From positions 496,001 through 560,000 of the forward strand of contig NC_011229.1 in assembly GCF_000019685.1 (NCBI RefSeq): a stretch of 64,000 nt of DNA, written 5' to 3'. This stretch comes from Borrelia duttonii Ly. GTDB lineage: Bacteria > Spirochaetota > Spirochaetia > Borreliales > Borreliaceae. Within the stretch, counting starts at the first letter, position 1. Each line of letters begins with the position of its first letter. Below the pieces are notes generated by a model. It was not told the origin of the DNA and ran no database searches. It saw only the letters and a list, made by a program, of their open reading frames with translations. Positions 1-7,525 of this stretch are shown piece after piece. The position numbers and the translations under genes were made by a program.

Positions 1-570
1 AAAAATTATATCCCTAATCATCTTTTAATTAAGCAAATTCAGGATATTGAAACTAAAGCACTAAATGAAATAAATTGTGATATAGATAAAATAAATTGTG
101 ATGTCAATTTAAAATCAGAGCTAAGTGATGTGCCTTTGATGGAACCAGATAATGCTACTGAAGAAGAGATACCATTGAAAGTTAAGATTCAAGAGCCTGA
201 TGTACATTGTGATTCTGAGGATGATGATATTGATAAAATTTTTATAGAAACAAAGGATAATTTTGATAAGATCGATGATAATGATAGAATTAAAGAAACT
301 TTTATTTACTTAGTGTCTAAGTATGTTCAAACTTTAGTGTATTCAGGAGAGGTTTTAATTGATGGTGGGGTGCTTTATTATAAAATTTTTAGTGGATTTG
401 AATATAATCAACTACAGGCTTATCAAAATGAGATAAGGGCGGAATTTTGTAAAGAGTTTCCTAGATTAAATGTTATATTTCAAAAGCAATTTAAGGATAA
501 TGATGATGAGTTTGATAATGAGGTGCTGAGAGTCAAAAACATTTTTGGAGCAAGTGAAGTAAAGGAGTAA
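1..570 (+). CDS. dnaX: DNA polymerase III subunit gamma/tau, C-terminal part (partial)
   Basis: The reading frame is open from base 1 to the TAA at 568-570, so this is the 3' end of a gene that begins before the window; the ATG at 130 is internal. About 189 residues are visible. They form an acidic, Asp/Glu-rich linker followed by a compact C-terminal region, as expected for the poorly conserved tail of DnaX, the clamp-loader subunit. The sequence alone is not diagnostic. The call rests on the next gene, ebfC, which follows by 2 bp with its Shine-Dalgarno (AAGGAG) inside the end of this gene; the dnaX-ybaB pair is widely conserved in bacteria and known in Borrelia. Confidence 0.75.
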   Translation, partial: KNYIPNHLLIKQIQDIETKALNEINCDIDKINCDVNLKSELSDVPLMEPDNATEEEIPLKVKIQEPDVHCDSEDDDIDKIFIETKDNFDKIDDNDRIKETFIYLVSKYVQTLVYSGEVLIDGGVLYYKIFSGFEYNQLQAYQNEIRAEFCKEFPRLNVIFQKQFKDNDDEFDNEVLRVKNIFGASEVKE

Positions 571-572
571 AT

Positions 573-872
573 ATGGCAGTAAATCCATTAGATTTTTTGA
601 AAAATATGTCAAATTTTAAAGATAATATTGATAATATTAAAAAAGAAATATCTCAAATTGTTGTTTGTGGTAGGGCAGGAAGTGATGTTGTTGTTGTTGA
701 AATGAATGGGGAATTTGTTGTGAAAAAAATTTTAATTAAAGAAGATTTTTTTAATGATTTGGATAATGAAGCACTTGAACATATGATAAAATCTGCTTTT
801 AATGATGCTGTTTTTAAAGTGAAAGAAGAAATAAAATCAAAAACAATGGGTTCTATTCCATTTGGGATTTAA
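573..872 (+). CDS. ebfC: YbaB/EbfC family nucleoid-associated protein
   Basis: This 99-residue protein has the YbaB/EbfC pattern: an N-terminal MAVNPLDFLKNMSNFKDN helix, a central beta hairpin (VVVEMNGEFVVKKILI) and a C-terminal helix ending in KSKTMGSIPFGI. Family members form dimers that bind DNA and coat the nucleoid. In Lyme Borrelia the orthologue EbfC binds DNA upstream of erp genes and is co-transcribed with dnaX. Here it follows dnaX by 2 bp with AAGGAG at 561-566 as ribosome site, so the same operon is likely. The recR gene begins 3 bp after its stop. Confidence 0.92.
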   Translation: MAVNPLDFLKNMSNFKDNIDNIKKEISQIVVCGRAGSDVVVVEMNGEFVVKKILIKEDFFNDLDNEALEHMIKSAFNDAVFKVKEEIKSKTMGSIPFGI

Positions 873-875
873 AGT

Positions 876-1460
876 TTGATTATACAAGATTTAATTGAAT
901 TAGTTTCTAAACTTCCAGGCATAGGAAAAAAAACAGCAGCACGAATGGTTTATGATATTTTGTATACCGGTGAAAATTTTTCAAGAACATTGGGACAAAT
1001 TTTAATTAGACTTCATTTAGAGATACAAAAATGTAAAAATTGTTACAATTTTGCTGAAGAAGAACTTTGTAATATTTGTACGAATTTAAATAGAAATAAA
1101 GGTATAATTTGCGTTGTAGAAATGCCTCAAGATCTGGAAGTTATTGAGGCTACTAAGGAATATGATGGATTTTATTTTGTTCTTCATGGTCATCTTGATC
1201 CTTTAAGAAATATTGGACCAGATGAGTTGAATCTTAATAAATTAGAGAATTATATTAAACTGTTAAAAGCAGAAGAAGTAATTATTGCTACTGAATTTAG
1301 TATTGAGGGAGATGTAACCGCAAATTATATCAGTAATCTTTTAAAGGACTTAGATATTAATGTTACAAGAATAGCATCTGGTCTTCCTGCTGGGGGTAGT
1401 ATTAGTAATGCAGATAAAGTGACTACTCTTAGGGCATTACGTTTGAGACTTAAAATGTGA
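876..1460 (+). CDS. recR: Recombination protein RecR
   Basis: The 194-residue product has the full RecR layout. A helix-hairpin-helix with LPGIGKKTA lies at about residues 13-21, a four-cysteine zinc site at C53, C56, C65 and C68, and a Toprim domain from about residue 78 (VVEMPQDLEVIEA, then HGHLDPL). The C-terminus ends with the family's ASGLPAGGSIS...D..T...AL pattern. RecR works with RecF/RecO to load RecA at gaps. The TTG start at 876 lies 3 bp after the ebfC stop and gives the usual family length, so this is probably the third gene of the dnaX operon. No strong Shine-Dalgarno is visible. From memory, Lyme Borrelia lack an annotated recR, which would make the gene lineage-informative. 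Confidence 0.93.
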   Translation: MIIQDLIELVSKLPGIGKKTAARMVYDILYTGENFSRTLGQILIRLHLEIQKCKNCYNFAEEELCNICTNLNRNKGIICVVEMPQDLEVIEATKEYDGFYFVLHGHLDPLRNIGPDELNLNKLENYIKLLKAEEVIIATEFSIEGDVTANYISNLLKDLDINVTRIASGLPAGGSISNADKVTTLRALRLRLKM

Positions 1461-1788
1461 TTTTGTTCTTAAGTCATTTTTTGCAAAATAGTTTGTTTTT
1501 ATAGCTTTTTAAAGAATTTTTTTTGAATGCTTTTTTTGTATTTGTATTTAGTTTAGAATTTTAATTTATAACCAATAGTTAAAATTATTTATATAAGGTA
1601 ATATAAATAGTGTGTTTTTAAATTACTTGAACTTATAATAAAGTGCTTAAGAGATACATTGAGTTTTAATTTTAATTGCAAAAAATTAGCATTTTAAAAT
1701 AAGTTGTTTTTAAATGCATATTCATGAATTAAATAAATTATGTCTTATTATTAGTTTGCATTGTATTAAAAACATTGGGAGGTTGTTT
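1461..1788. other. Intergenic region between recR and ndk
   Basis: A 328-bp AT-rich non-coding stretch. Just after recR lies a weak stem (CTTT-TT-AAAG, 1505-1514) followed by a T-run at 1517-1524 that could end the upstream operon. A TATAAT at 1634-1639 could be the -10 element for ndk, but no good -35 box sits 16-18 bp upstream. The frame of ndk stays open upstream to an ATG at 1714, but that start lacks a ribosome site and would add residues foreign to the family. No tRNA fold was seen. Confidence 0.4.
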
Positions 1789-2295
1789 ATGTCTACATTA
1801 ATACAAAAAACTTTATGTATTGTTAAACCTGATGGGGTTAGAAGAGGTTTAATTGGTAATGTTGTTTCTAGGTTTGAGAGGGTAGGATTAAAAATTGTGG
1901 CTGCTAAAATGGTTTTGGTTGATCGCAAGATGGCCGAAGAACATTATTTGTATGATGATATTGCTGCAAGGCATGGTGAGTCTGTTTGGAAGTCTTTAGT
2001 TAATTTTTTAATGAGTTCTCCGGTTTTTGCATTTGTTATTGAAGGTGTTGAATCTGTTGAGGTTGTTAGAAAATTTTGTGGCTCTACAGAGCCTAAGATG
2101 TCTGTACCTGGGACAATAAGAGGTGATTTTTCTTATCATAGTTTTAATTATGCAAATGCAAAAAATTTTGCAGTTTATAATGTGATTCATTCTTCTGCAA
2201 GTCTTATTGATGCAAATCGTGAAATACCTATCTGGTTTACAAAAGATGAAATTTTTACTTATAAAAGAGATGATGAGTTTGAACATTATTATTAG
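1789..2295 (+). CDS. ndk: Nucleoside diphosphate kinase
   Basis: Transfers the gamma phosphate from NTPs to NDPs through a phospho-histidine. The 168-residue product begins at ATG 1789, preceded by GGGAGG (1778-1783), rather than at the upstream in-frame ATG 1714. It shows TLCIVKPDGVRRGLIG (K13) and the catalytic His134 in NVIHSSAS, followed by ANREIPIWF. Typical family members read HGSDS after the histidine; here it is HSSAS, so the Gly and Asp are changed. A roughly 20-residue C-terminal tail (TKDEIFTYKRDDEFEHYY) makes it longer than the usual 140-150 residues. The dam gene begins 3-9 bp downstream. Confidence 0.93.
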   Translation: MSTLIQKTLCIVKPDGVRRGLIGNVVSRFERVGLKIVAAKMVLVDRKMAEEHYLYDDIAARHGESVWKSLVNFLMSSPVFAFVIEGVESVEVVRKFCGSTEPKMSVPGTIRGDFSYHSFNYANAKNFAVYNVIHSSASLIDANREIPIWFTKDEIFTYKRDDEFEHYY

Positions 2296-2304
2296 TTATT
2301 GATT

Positions 2305-3123
2305 ATGAGTGTTGTGATACGGCCTATATTGAAATGGGCTGGTGGTAAGAAAAATTTATTGAACTCTATTTTAAATAATATTCCTCTTTCTTTTAATAAT
2401 TATATTGAACCTTTTATAGGTGGAGGGGCATTGTTTTTTGCATTAAATTTAAAAAATTCAATTATTAATGATATAAATTTTCATTTGATTAATTTTTATA
2501 TGGAAGTTGCCCATAATTTAAATAATTTTTTGTTAAGAATAGAAAAGTATAATAATGCTCCTTTAACTAAGGAGTATTATATTGATATAAGGAATAGTTT
2601 TAATAATGCAAATTTAACTAATTTGGAAAAGGCTTGTATTTTTCTTTATTTAAATAAAACTTGTTATAATGGTCTTTACAGAGAAAATGGTAGTGGACAA
2701 TTTAATACTCCTTTTGGTAAATATAAAAAGATTAATCTTTTTGAAATTGAAAATTTGCGATTAGCTTCTAAACTTTTGCGAGAAGTTAGGGTTTTAAGTT
2801 TAGATTTTTTTTGTTTACTTAATTTTATTAAAAAAGATGATTTTGTTTATCTTGATCCACCTTATATACCCTATTCAAAAACAAGTAATTTTACAAGTTA
2901 TAATAAATATGGATTTGATTTTTCAATGCATGAGAGACTATTACGTTTTTGTGACAAGATAGATAAGAAAGGAGCTAAATTTTTGCTTTCAAATTCTAAT
3001 ACCACATCTAGTCTTGAGCTTTATAAAAATTACAACATTATTTTTGTTGATTCTAAAAGGTTGATTAATGCAAATCCAATTGGACGTGGCAATATAAGAG
3101 AAATTTTAGTGAAAAATTTTTAG
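2305..3123 (+). CDS. dam: Dam-type DNA adenine-N6 methyltransferase (D12 class)
   Basis: The product has the features of alpha-class (D12/Dam/DpnIIA) adenine methyltransferases. An N-terminal RPILKWAGGKKNLL is followed by the AdoMet motif IEPFIGGGALFFAL, the N/Q pattern LYLNKTCYNGLYRENGSGQFNTPFG, and catalytic motif IV DPPY at about residues 184-187. It ends normally at 272 residues. Family members of this type usually methylate GATC; the target here is inferred. Start choice is open: TTG 2299 or ATG 2305, neither with a clear Shine-Dalgarno, so translation may be coupled to ndk, whose stop is at 2293-2295. No restriction endonuclease gene is nearby, so it looks like an orphan methylase. From memory, it is found in relapsing-fever but not Lyme Borrelia. 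Confidence 0.9.
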   Translation: MSVVIRPILKWAGGKKNLLNSILNNIPLSFNNYIEPFIGGGALFFALNLKNSIINDINFHLINFYMEVAHNLNNFLLRIEKYNNAPLTKEYYIDIRNSFNNANLTNLEKACIFLYLNKTCYNGLYRENGSGQFNTPFGKYKKINLFEIENLRLASKLLREVRVLSLDFFCLLNFIKKDDFVYLDPPYIPYSKTSNFTSYNKYGFDFSMHERLLRFCDKIDKKGAKFLLSNSNTTSSLELYKNYNIIFVDSKRLINANPIGRGNIREILVKNF

Positions 3124-3247
3124 TAGTATTGCATAATTATTGTAGTGCTTGTTAATAGCCATAAGGTCCTTTAACAAAAAAAATAAGGATTTTATATGTT
3201 GTGTCTGTATTGTGAAATTCTTAGGTGTAAGTTTTATTTATGGTGAT

Positions 3248-3297
3248 TATCTCAATTAATGAATAAGAAATATATTGAGTGTTTGGAATTTGAGATA
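3248..3297. promoter_or_regulatory. 8-bp inverted repeat and possible promoter upstream of the lptC-like gene
   Basis: TATCTCAA (3248-3255) and TTGAGATA (3290-3297) form a perfect 8-bp inverted repeat 34 bp apart. The right arm contains TTGAGA, which could serve as a -35 element for a TGTATA/TATAAA-like -10 about 17-19 bp downstream, before the gene at 3337. The dyad overlapping the promoter could be an operator or simply an RNA hairpin. No experimental support is available. Confidence 0.3.
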
Positions 3298-3336
3298 GTT
3301 TAGAGATATTTTTGTATAAATTATTTAGGGACTTGT

Positions 3337-3873
3337 ATGATAGGATATGCTTTGTTTTATTTGTTACCACTTTTTCTGTTATTTAATTGTACCTTTAATT
3401 ATGAGGAATATTCTAATAGGACAGGTGCTGCTAAAGAAGCTCCTACAATACAAATATTAAAAATTAGCTATCATAATATTGTGGGCGGTAAGAAACAAAC
3501 CATATTGGAAGCTTTAAGTTTTAATTATTTTAATTATTATAAACTTTATAAAGTTGAAAATGGGAGATTTTTGTATCATGCCTTAGAAAATCGAATTTCG
3601 GGTAAGTTTAGTAATTTAGAAGGTTCTCATGTTACTAAAGATTTAGATATGAAAGATTCTGTGGAATTGAAGATAGAAGATATGAATAATTATTATCTCA
3701 TTAATACCAATAGACTTTTATGGCGAGATAATGAGAAAAAGTTATTTTCTCCTCCAAATGAGTTAGTATTTATTAGATTTGATGAGAGTAATATAACAGG
3801 AAAGGGTTTTTCGTATTTTTTCAAGAGTAATAATTTTTATTTTTATTCTGGTATTGAAGGGCTTGTGAAGTGA
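3337..3873 (+). CDS. LptC-like periplasmic protein, putative lipoprotein
   Basis: The 178-residue protein begins with a hydrophobic segment ending in LLFNC, so C18 may be a lipidation site as in Borrelia lipoproteins. The mature part has the LptC pattern: short beta-strand repeats, then LLWRDNEKKLFSPPNELVFIR and NITGKGFSYF, like the W...L..P..V.......G.GF signature of LptC/YrbK proteins. LptC links the inner-membrane LptBFG transporter to periplasmic LptA. Its stop (TGA 3871-3873) overlaps the GTG start of the LptA-like gene, and an LptB-like ATPase follows, which supports the call. Similarity is low and the substrate in an LPS-free spirochaete is unknown. Confidence 0.65.
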   Translation: MIGYALFYLLPLFLLFNCTFNYEEYSNRTGAAKEAPTIQILKISYHNIVGGKKQTILEALSFNYFNYYKLYKVENGRFLYHALENRISGKFSNLEGSHVTKDLDMKDSVELKIEDMNNYYLINTNRLLWRDNEKKLFSPPNELVFIRFDESNITGKGFSYFFKSNNFYFYSGIEGLVK

Positions 3874-4565
3874 AAAGTTTAATTCTTTGTTTAATTTGTA
3901 TTTCTTTATTTGGTTATGCACAGAGTAAAAACGGTTTGGATGACTCTTCAAAATTAAAAGAAAAAGACAATTCAAAAAAAAAGAGTGAGTTTACTTTTAG
4001 AGCTGATTTTTCTCATGGTATTTTGTCTCCTCTTTATAGAAGGATTATTTTAAAGGGAAATCCTGAGGTGATTTCTTCTGATTTTAAGCTTAGGGCTGAT
4101 GAGATTGAAATTTATGGGGAAGGGAGTTCTTATATTGAGGCACGTGGTAATGTTTATTATGAAGATTATACTAATAAAATGAATGTGAAATCACAATTTT
4201 TATTTGTTAATAGAAAATTAGATAATTTTTATCTTCAAAAAGGTGTTGAACTTGAAGATTTAGAAAATGAACTTGTTGTTAAGGCTGAAAGGATTGAAGG
4301 TAGTCGTAAGACAAGTGTTTATATTATGCAGTATTCTGTTAAGATATATAAAGGTGACATTTTTGCACGAGCTGAAAATGGAATTTATAATAAGGAAGAA
4401 AAAGAAATTGTTCTTGAGGGTGTTCCCGTTATTTATCAAGATGATAATTATTATTCTGCTTCAAGGATAGTTTTAAATACGGAAACAAAAAAATATAATC
4501 TTGAGGGTGATGTTGAAGGTAAATTTACTCAAGTGGAGGAAAATGTTCCTCAACAAGAAAAATAG
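3870..4565 (+). CDS. LptA/OstA-like periplasmic protein
   Basis: The 231-residue product starts at GTG 3870, overlapping the previous stop. It has a signal peptide (SLILCLICISLFGYAQSK, likely signal peptidase I cleavage after about residue 18). Then comes a repetitive beta-strand domain with OstA/LptA features: FKLRADEIEIYGEGSSYIEARGNVYYED, LVVKAERIEGSRKTSVY and ARAENGIYNKEEKEIVLEG. Such proteins form a beta-jellyroll bridge that carries lipid across the periplasm. The gene lies between the LptC-like gene and the LptB-like ATPase. The family call is good; the cargo is unknown, because Borrelia are thought to lack lipopolysaccharide. Confidence 0.75.
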   Translation: MKSLILCLICISLFGYAQSKNGLDDSSKLKEKDNSKKKSEFTFRADFSHGILSPLYRRIILKGNPEVISSDFKLRADEIEIYGEGSSYIEARGNVYYEDYTNKMNVKSQFLFVNRKLDNFYLQKGVELEDLENELVVKAERIEGSRKTSVYIMQYSVKIYKGDIFARAENGIYNKEEKEIVLEGVPVIYQDDNYYSASRIVLNTETKKYNLEGDVEGKFTQVEENVPQQEK

Positions 4566-5334
4566 AATAGAATCAATTAAAGAAAAACTTAGTCTTAATG
4601 CTGTTACTGATATTGTTCTTAAGGCAGATAGTATTGTTAAGAAGTATGGAGAGAAAGTAGCTGTTAATGGTGTGACTATTGATGTTCATCGGGGTGAGGT
4701 TGTAGGTTTGCTTGGTCCAAATGGTGCAGGAAAAACCACTACATTTTATACTATTGTAGGTTTTATTAAAGCCAATGGTGGGCGTGTTTTAATCAATAAT
4801 CATGATGTCTCTAAACTTAATATGTATGAGCGAGCACGATTGGGAATTGTTTATTTGCCCCAAGAGCCATCTATTTTTAGGGAACTTACAGTTGAAGATA
4901 ATATTTTAGTTGCTCTTGAGAGACGAGAAGATTTATCTCAAGCCGAACGTAAAATTGAACTTGTAAATCTTCTTAAAGATTTTGAAATTAAACGAATACA
5001 ATATCAAAAGGCTTATACACTCTCTGGTGGAGAGAGAAGACGAACTGAGATAGCTAGAGCTTTAGCTGTAAGTCCATATTTTTTGTTGCTTGATGAACCT
5101 TTTGCAGGTATTGATCCTATTGCTATTGGAGATATAAAAGATATAATCAGGATTTTAAAGAGTAAGAATATTGGTGTTTTAATTACGGATCATAATGTAA
5201 GAGATGCTTTTGATATAATAGATAGAGCTTATATTATTTATCAAGGACAAGTGCTTGATTCGGGGAATGTTGATTATATTATAAATAGTGAGAAGGCTAA
5301 AAAACTTTATCTTGGTGAAGAGTTTAGATTATGA
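4543..5334 (+). CDS. lptB: LptB-type ABC transporter ATP-binding protein
   Basis: A complete ABC ATPase of 263 residues from ATG 4543, which has GGAGG just upstream at 4535-4539 and overlaps the LptA-like gene by 23 bp. Walker A is GPNGAGKTT (about residues 58-66), the signature is LSGGERRR (about 160-167), and Walker B is LLLDEPFAGIDPIAI (about 181-195), with the H-loop in ITDHNV (H217). The FAGIDPIA and LITDHNVRD strings are characteristic of LptB rather than generic ABC proteins. It has an N-terminal extension of about 25 residues before the first strand. An earlier in-frame start at 4501 is possible but lacks a ribosome site. It should power LptFG, which are not in this window. Confidence 0.9.
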   Translation: MFLNKKNRIESIKEKLSLNAVTDIVLKADSIVKKYGEKVAVNGVTIDVHRGEVVGLLGPNGAGKTTTFYTIVGFIKANGGRVLINNHDVSKLNMYERARLGIVYLPQEPSIFRELTVEDNILVALERREDLSQAERKIELVNLLKDFEIKRIQYQKAYTLSGGERRRTEIARALAVSPYFLLLDEPFAGIDPIAIGDIKDIIRILKSKNIGVLITDHNVRDAFDIIDRAYIIYQGQVLDSGNVDYIINSEKAKKLYLGEEFRL

Positions 5335-6020
5335 AGGTATTGGAGAGAGAACTTTATTATGAATTTGAAGTAGATTCTAGTGTTAAGTTGATTTATACTA
5401 AAAAACCTTTTGATTTAGAGATAAAAAATATTAGTAATGATAATTTAAGTTTTATTCCAAAGAATAAAGAAATAAAATATTTAAAGCAATTACATACAAA
5501 TATTGTTTATGAAGTTGCTGATGATTTTGTTAATTTTCAAAGGGGAGATGGGCTTGTGTCCTCTTCTTTTAATGTTGCTCTTCTTGCTTATTATGCAGAT
5601 TGTCTTCCTATATATATATTTGACAAATCAAAAAAATATATAGGACTTGCTCATAGTGGGTATAAGGGTAGTTTTCAGCTTATTCTTTTAAAAATGTTAT
5701 TTAAATTTCAAGATATGGGTTCAAATTTTGAAGATTTGAGAATTATATTTGGACCTTATAACAGAGGATGTTGTTATGAAGTTTCATCAGAATTTGTGTC
5801 AAAAATAAATTTACAATTTAGTAAAAAATTGTTGGATATGTCTTTTTGTAAAAAGGATGATAAAATATATTTTGATAATGCTAATTTTAATTTAGGTTTA
5901 ATTTCTAATTTTAATTTAAAAGTTGAGGATTCAGGTCTTTGTACTTATTGCAATTGTAATCTTTATTCTCATAGAAAATTTAAAGGCAAAAGGAGTTATG
6001 CTGTAATTTGGAGAACTTAG
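5331..6020 (+). CDS. YfiH/LACC1 family multicopper-oxidase-like protein (purine nucleoside phosphorylase type)
   Basis: The 229-residue protein starts at ATG 5331, overlapping the lptB stop by 4 bp (ATGA). It carries the YfiH family blocks in order: GDGLVSS, LLAYYADCLPIYIFD, GLAHSGYKGS (usually AHAGWRG), FGPYNRGCCYEV and the C-terminal LCTYCNCNLYSHRKFKGKRSYAVIW. The His in AHSG and the cysteines in ADC and GCCYEV are the family's zinc/active-site residues. Family members act on purine nucleosides, and some have been linked to cell-wall precursor editing. The coupling to lptB is probably translational, not functional evidence. Confidence 0.82.
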   Translation: MKVLERELYYEFEVDSSVKLIYTKKPFDLEIKNISNDNLSFIPKNKEIKYLKQLHTNIVYEVADDFVNFQRGDGLVSSSFNVALLAYYADCLPIYIFDKSKKYIGLAHSGYKGSFQLILLKMLFKFQDMGSNFEDLRIIFGPYNRGCCYEVSSEFVSKINLQFSKKLLDMSFCKKDDKIYFDNANFNLGLISNFNLKVEDSGLCTYCNCNLYSHRKFKGKRSYAVIWRT

Positions 6021-6021
6021 T

Positions 6022-6768
6022 TTGACTGTTAAAGAATTATCATTGCATTTGGATGAAATATTTAAAGTCAATGATCATAAGGATATTGATAAAAGTCTTA
6101 ATGGACTTCAAGTTGGTAATTTGGAGCTTGAGGTTAAAAAGGTTGCTTTGGCTGTTGATGCAAGTATGGCAACTTTAAGAGAAGTAAAGGGTTATGATTT
6201 TTTAATAACTCATCATGGTATTTTTTGGTCAAAATCAGATAAAATTATTGCTGGTATGTATGATAAAGTGAAATGGCTTATTAATAATGATTTGTCGCTT
6301 TATTGTGTTCATTTACCAATGGATGCTCATACTATTTATTCTCACAGCAGAGTGTTGTCTGATTTTCTTGGATTTCATAATCCTATTCCCTTTGCAAATT
6401 ATAAAGGTATTAATTTGGGTATTATTTCTATTGCTGAATTTGGGTTTTCTGAAATTTTAAAAAGGATTGAAGCCCATAATAAACATATTCTTTTTTATAA
6501 GAAATTTAAAGAGTACGTATCAAGAGTGGCTATTGTTAGTGGTTCTGGATATTCTTTTTTTGAAGAAGCATTAGAATATGATATTGATTTGTTTATAACT
6601 GGAGATACTTCTCATCAGATATATTCTTTGGCTGAAGAGAGGGGTGTAAATTTGATATTTGCTGGTCATTATTTTACCGAAACGTTTGGTTTGTTAAAAT
6701 TAATGGAATATTTAAAAAATCAACGAGGATTAGAAGTTGATTTTATTTTACAAGATACCAATTTATAA
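6022..6768 (+). CDS. Nif3-like dinuclear metal-binding protein (GTP cyclohydrolase I type 2 family)
   Basis: The 248-residue product begins at TTG 6022, one base after the stop of the YfiH gene. It matches the Nif3/YbgI family: SLNGLQVGN near the N-terminus, LAVDAS, the metal-binding ITHHGIFW, and near the end DLFITGDTSHQ and AGHYFTETFG. The two histidines of THHG and the His/Glu of GHYFTE are the expected dimetal ligands. Family members form toroidal hexamers; their physiological role is unclear even though databases call them GTP cyclohydrolase I type 2. It continues the tightly packed run from lptB to lspA. Confidence 0.85.
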   Translation: MTVKELSLHLDEIFKVNDHKDIDKSLNGLQVGNLELEVKKVALAVDASMATLREVKGYDFLITHHGIFWSKSDKIIAGMYDKVKWLINNDLSLYCVHLPMDAHTIYSHSRVLSDFLGFHNPIPFANYKGINLGIISIAEFGFSEILKRIEAHNKHILFYKKFKEYVSRVAIVSGSGYSFFEEALEYDIDLFITGDTSHQIYSLAEERGVNLIFAGHYFTETFGLLKLMEYLKNQRGLEVDFILQDTNL

Positions 6769-6777
6769 GGATTTAAT

Positions 6778-7290
6778 ATGAATATAAATAGAAACAGATT
6801 AGTTAGTAATTTGATCTTTATCTCTATTTTAGTTTTTTTTGATCAATGGTCTAAATATTTAGTTGTTACTTATGTTAGGCTTGGAACCGAATATCTATCT
6901 TTTTTTGGGGATCTTTTTAAGATAATACATGTAAGAAATACTGGTGTTTTATTTTCATTAGGTTCGAATATTGATTCTAGCTTGAAAAATTTATTTTTTC
7001 TTATAATTCCTATTATTATTTTAGTTTTTGTTTTTTCTTTTTCATTAAAAGAAAATAACAAAGTATCGAGGTTTGCTCTTATTTTGATTTTATCTGGTGG
7101 TATTGGGAATATTATTGATAGACTTTTTAGGCCTTTGGGTGTTGTGGATTTTTTGGATGTGAAGTTTTTTGGTATTTTTGGACTTCAGAGATGGCCAACC
7201 TTTAATTTTGCAGACAGTTATGTTGTTGTTGGGATGATCGTGTTTATAATTTATGATTTATTTACTAAAGATAAAAGTACTAATTTATGA
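6778..7290 (+). CDS. lspA: Lipoprotein signal peptidase II
   Basis: The 170-residue membrane protein has four predicted transmembrane segments and the LspA motifs: FFDQWSKYLVV in the first segment, HVRNTGVLFSLG, and the two catalytic aspartates in GGIGNIIDRL and FNFADSYVV. It removes signal peptides of diacylglyceryl prolipoproteins, a central step in a lipoprotein-rich spirochaete. AAGG about 8 bp upstream of ATG 6778 is a usable ribosome site. The stop overlaps the start of the next small membrane-protein gene by 4 bp. Confidence 0.95.
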   Translation: MNINRNRLVSNLIFISILVFFDQWSKYLVVTYVRLGTEYLSFFGDLFKIIHVRNTGVLFSLGSNIDSSLKNLFFLIIPIIILVFVFSFSLKENNKVSRFALILILSGGIGNIIDRLFRPLGVVDFLDVKFFGIFGLQRWPTFNFADSYVVVGMIVFIIYDLFTKDKSTNL

Positions 7291-7511
7291 ATTTTTTATA
7301 TTTTGTTTTATGTTCATTAATTAATTTATCTTTAATGTTTTTTATTTTTTTTCTTGAATTTCTTTTTGTTTCAAGATTGAATATTATAGTTTCTCCTATT
7401 TTTCAGTATGTTTTAATTATTGTGATGATTTTTATTTCAATTGCAATAAGCTATTTTTTGTCAAGTGTTATTTTTAGGAATATTATTTCTAAGTTTTTTG
7501 ATCTGGATTAA
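7287..7511 (+). CDS. Small membrane protein of unknown function
   Basis: A 74-residue ORF starting at ATG 7287, which overlaps the lspA stop (ATGA). It is almost wholly hydrophobic with two predicted membrane helices, roughly residues 5-30 and 35-62, joined by a short loop, ending with a short polar tail. No motif is recognised. Its tight coupling to lspA and the ribosome site for the next gene immediately downstream (AGGAGA at 7514-7519) argue that it is real. It may be a small partner of a membrane complex; no function can be assigned. Confidence 0.7.
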   Translation: MNFLYFVLCSLINLSLMFFIFFLEFLFVSRLNIIVSPIFQYVLIIVMIFISIAISYFLSSVIFRNIISKFFDLD

Positions 7512-7525
7512 TAGGAGAAGATTTT

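Noticed and set aside
130..570. A separate gene starting at ATG 130
   Set aside because: The same frame is open back to base 1 and there is no ribosome site before 130; it is the end of dnaX.
1714..1788. N-terminal extension of ndk from ATG 1714
   Set aside because: The extra 25 residues do not resemble NDK, while ATG 1789 has a strong GGGAGG site and gives the family N-terminus.
2299..3123. Restriction-modification system
   Set aside because: Only a methyltransferase is present; neighbouring genes are ndk and an lptC-like gene, with no endonuclease candidate.
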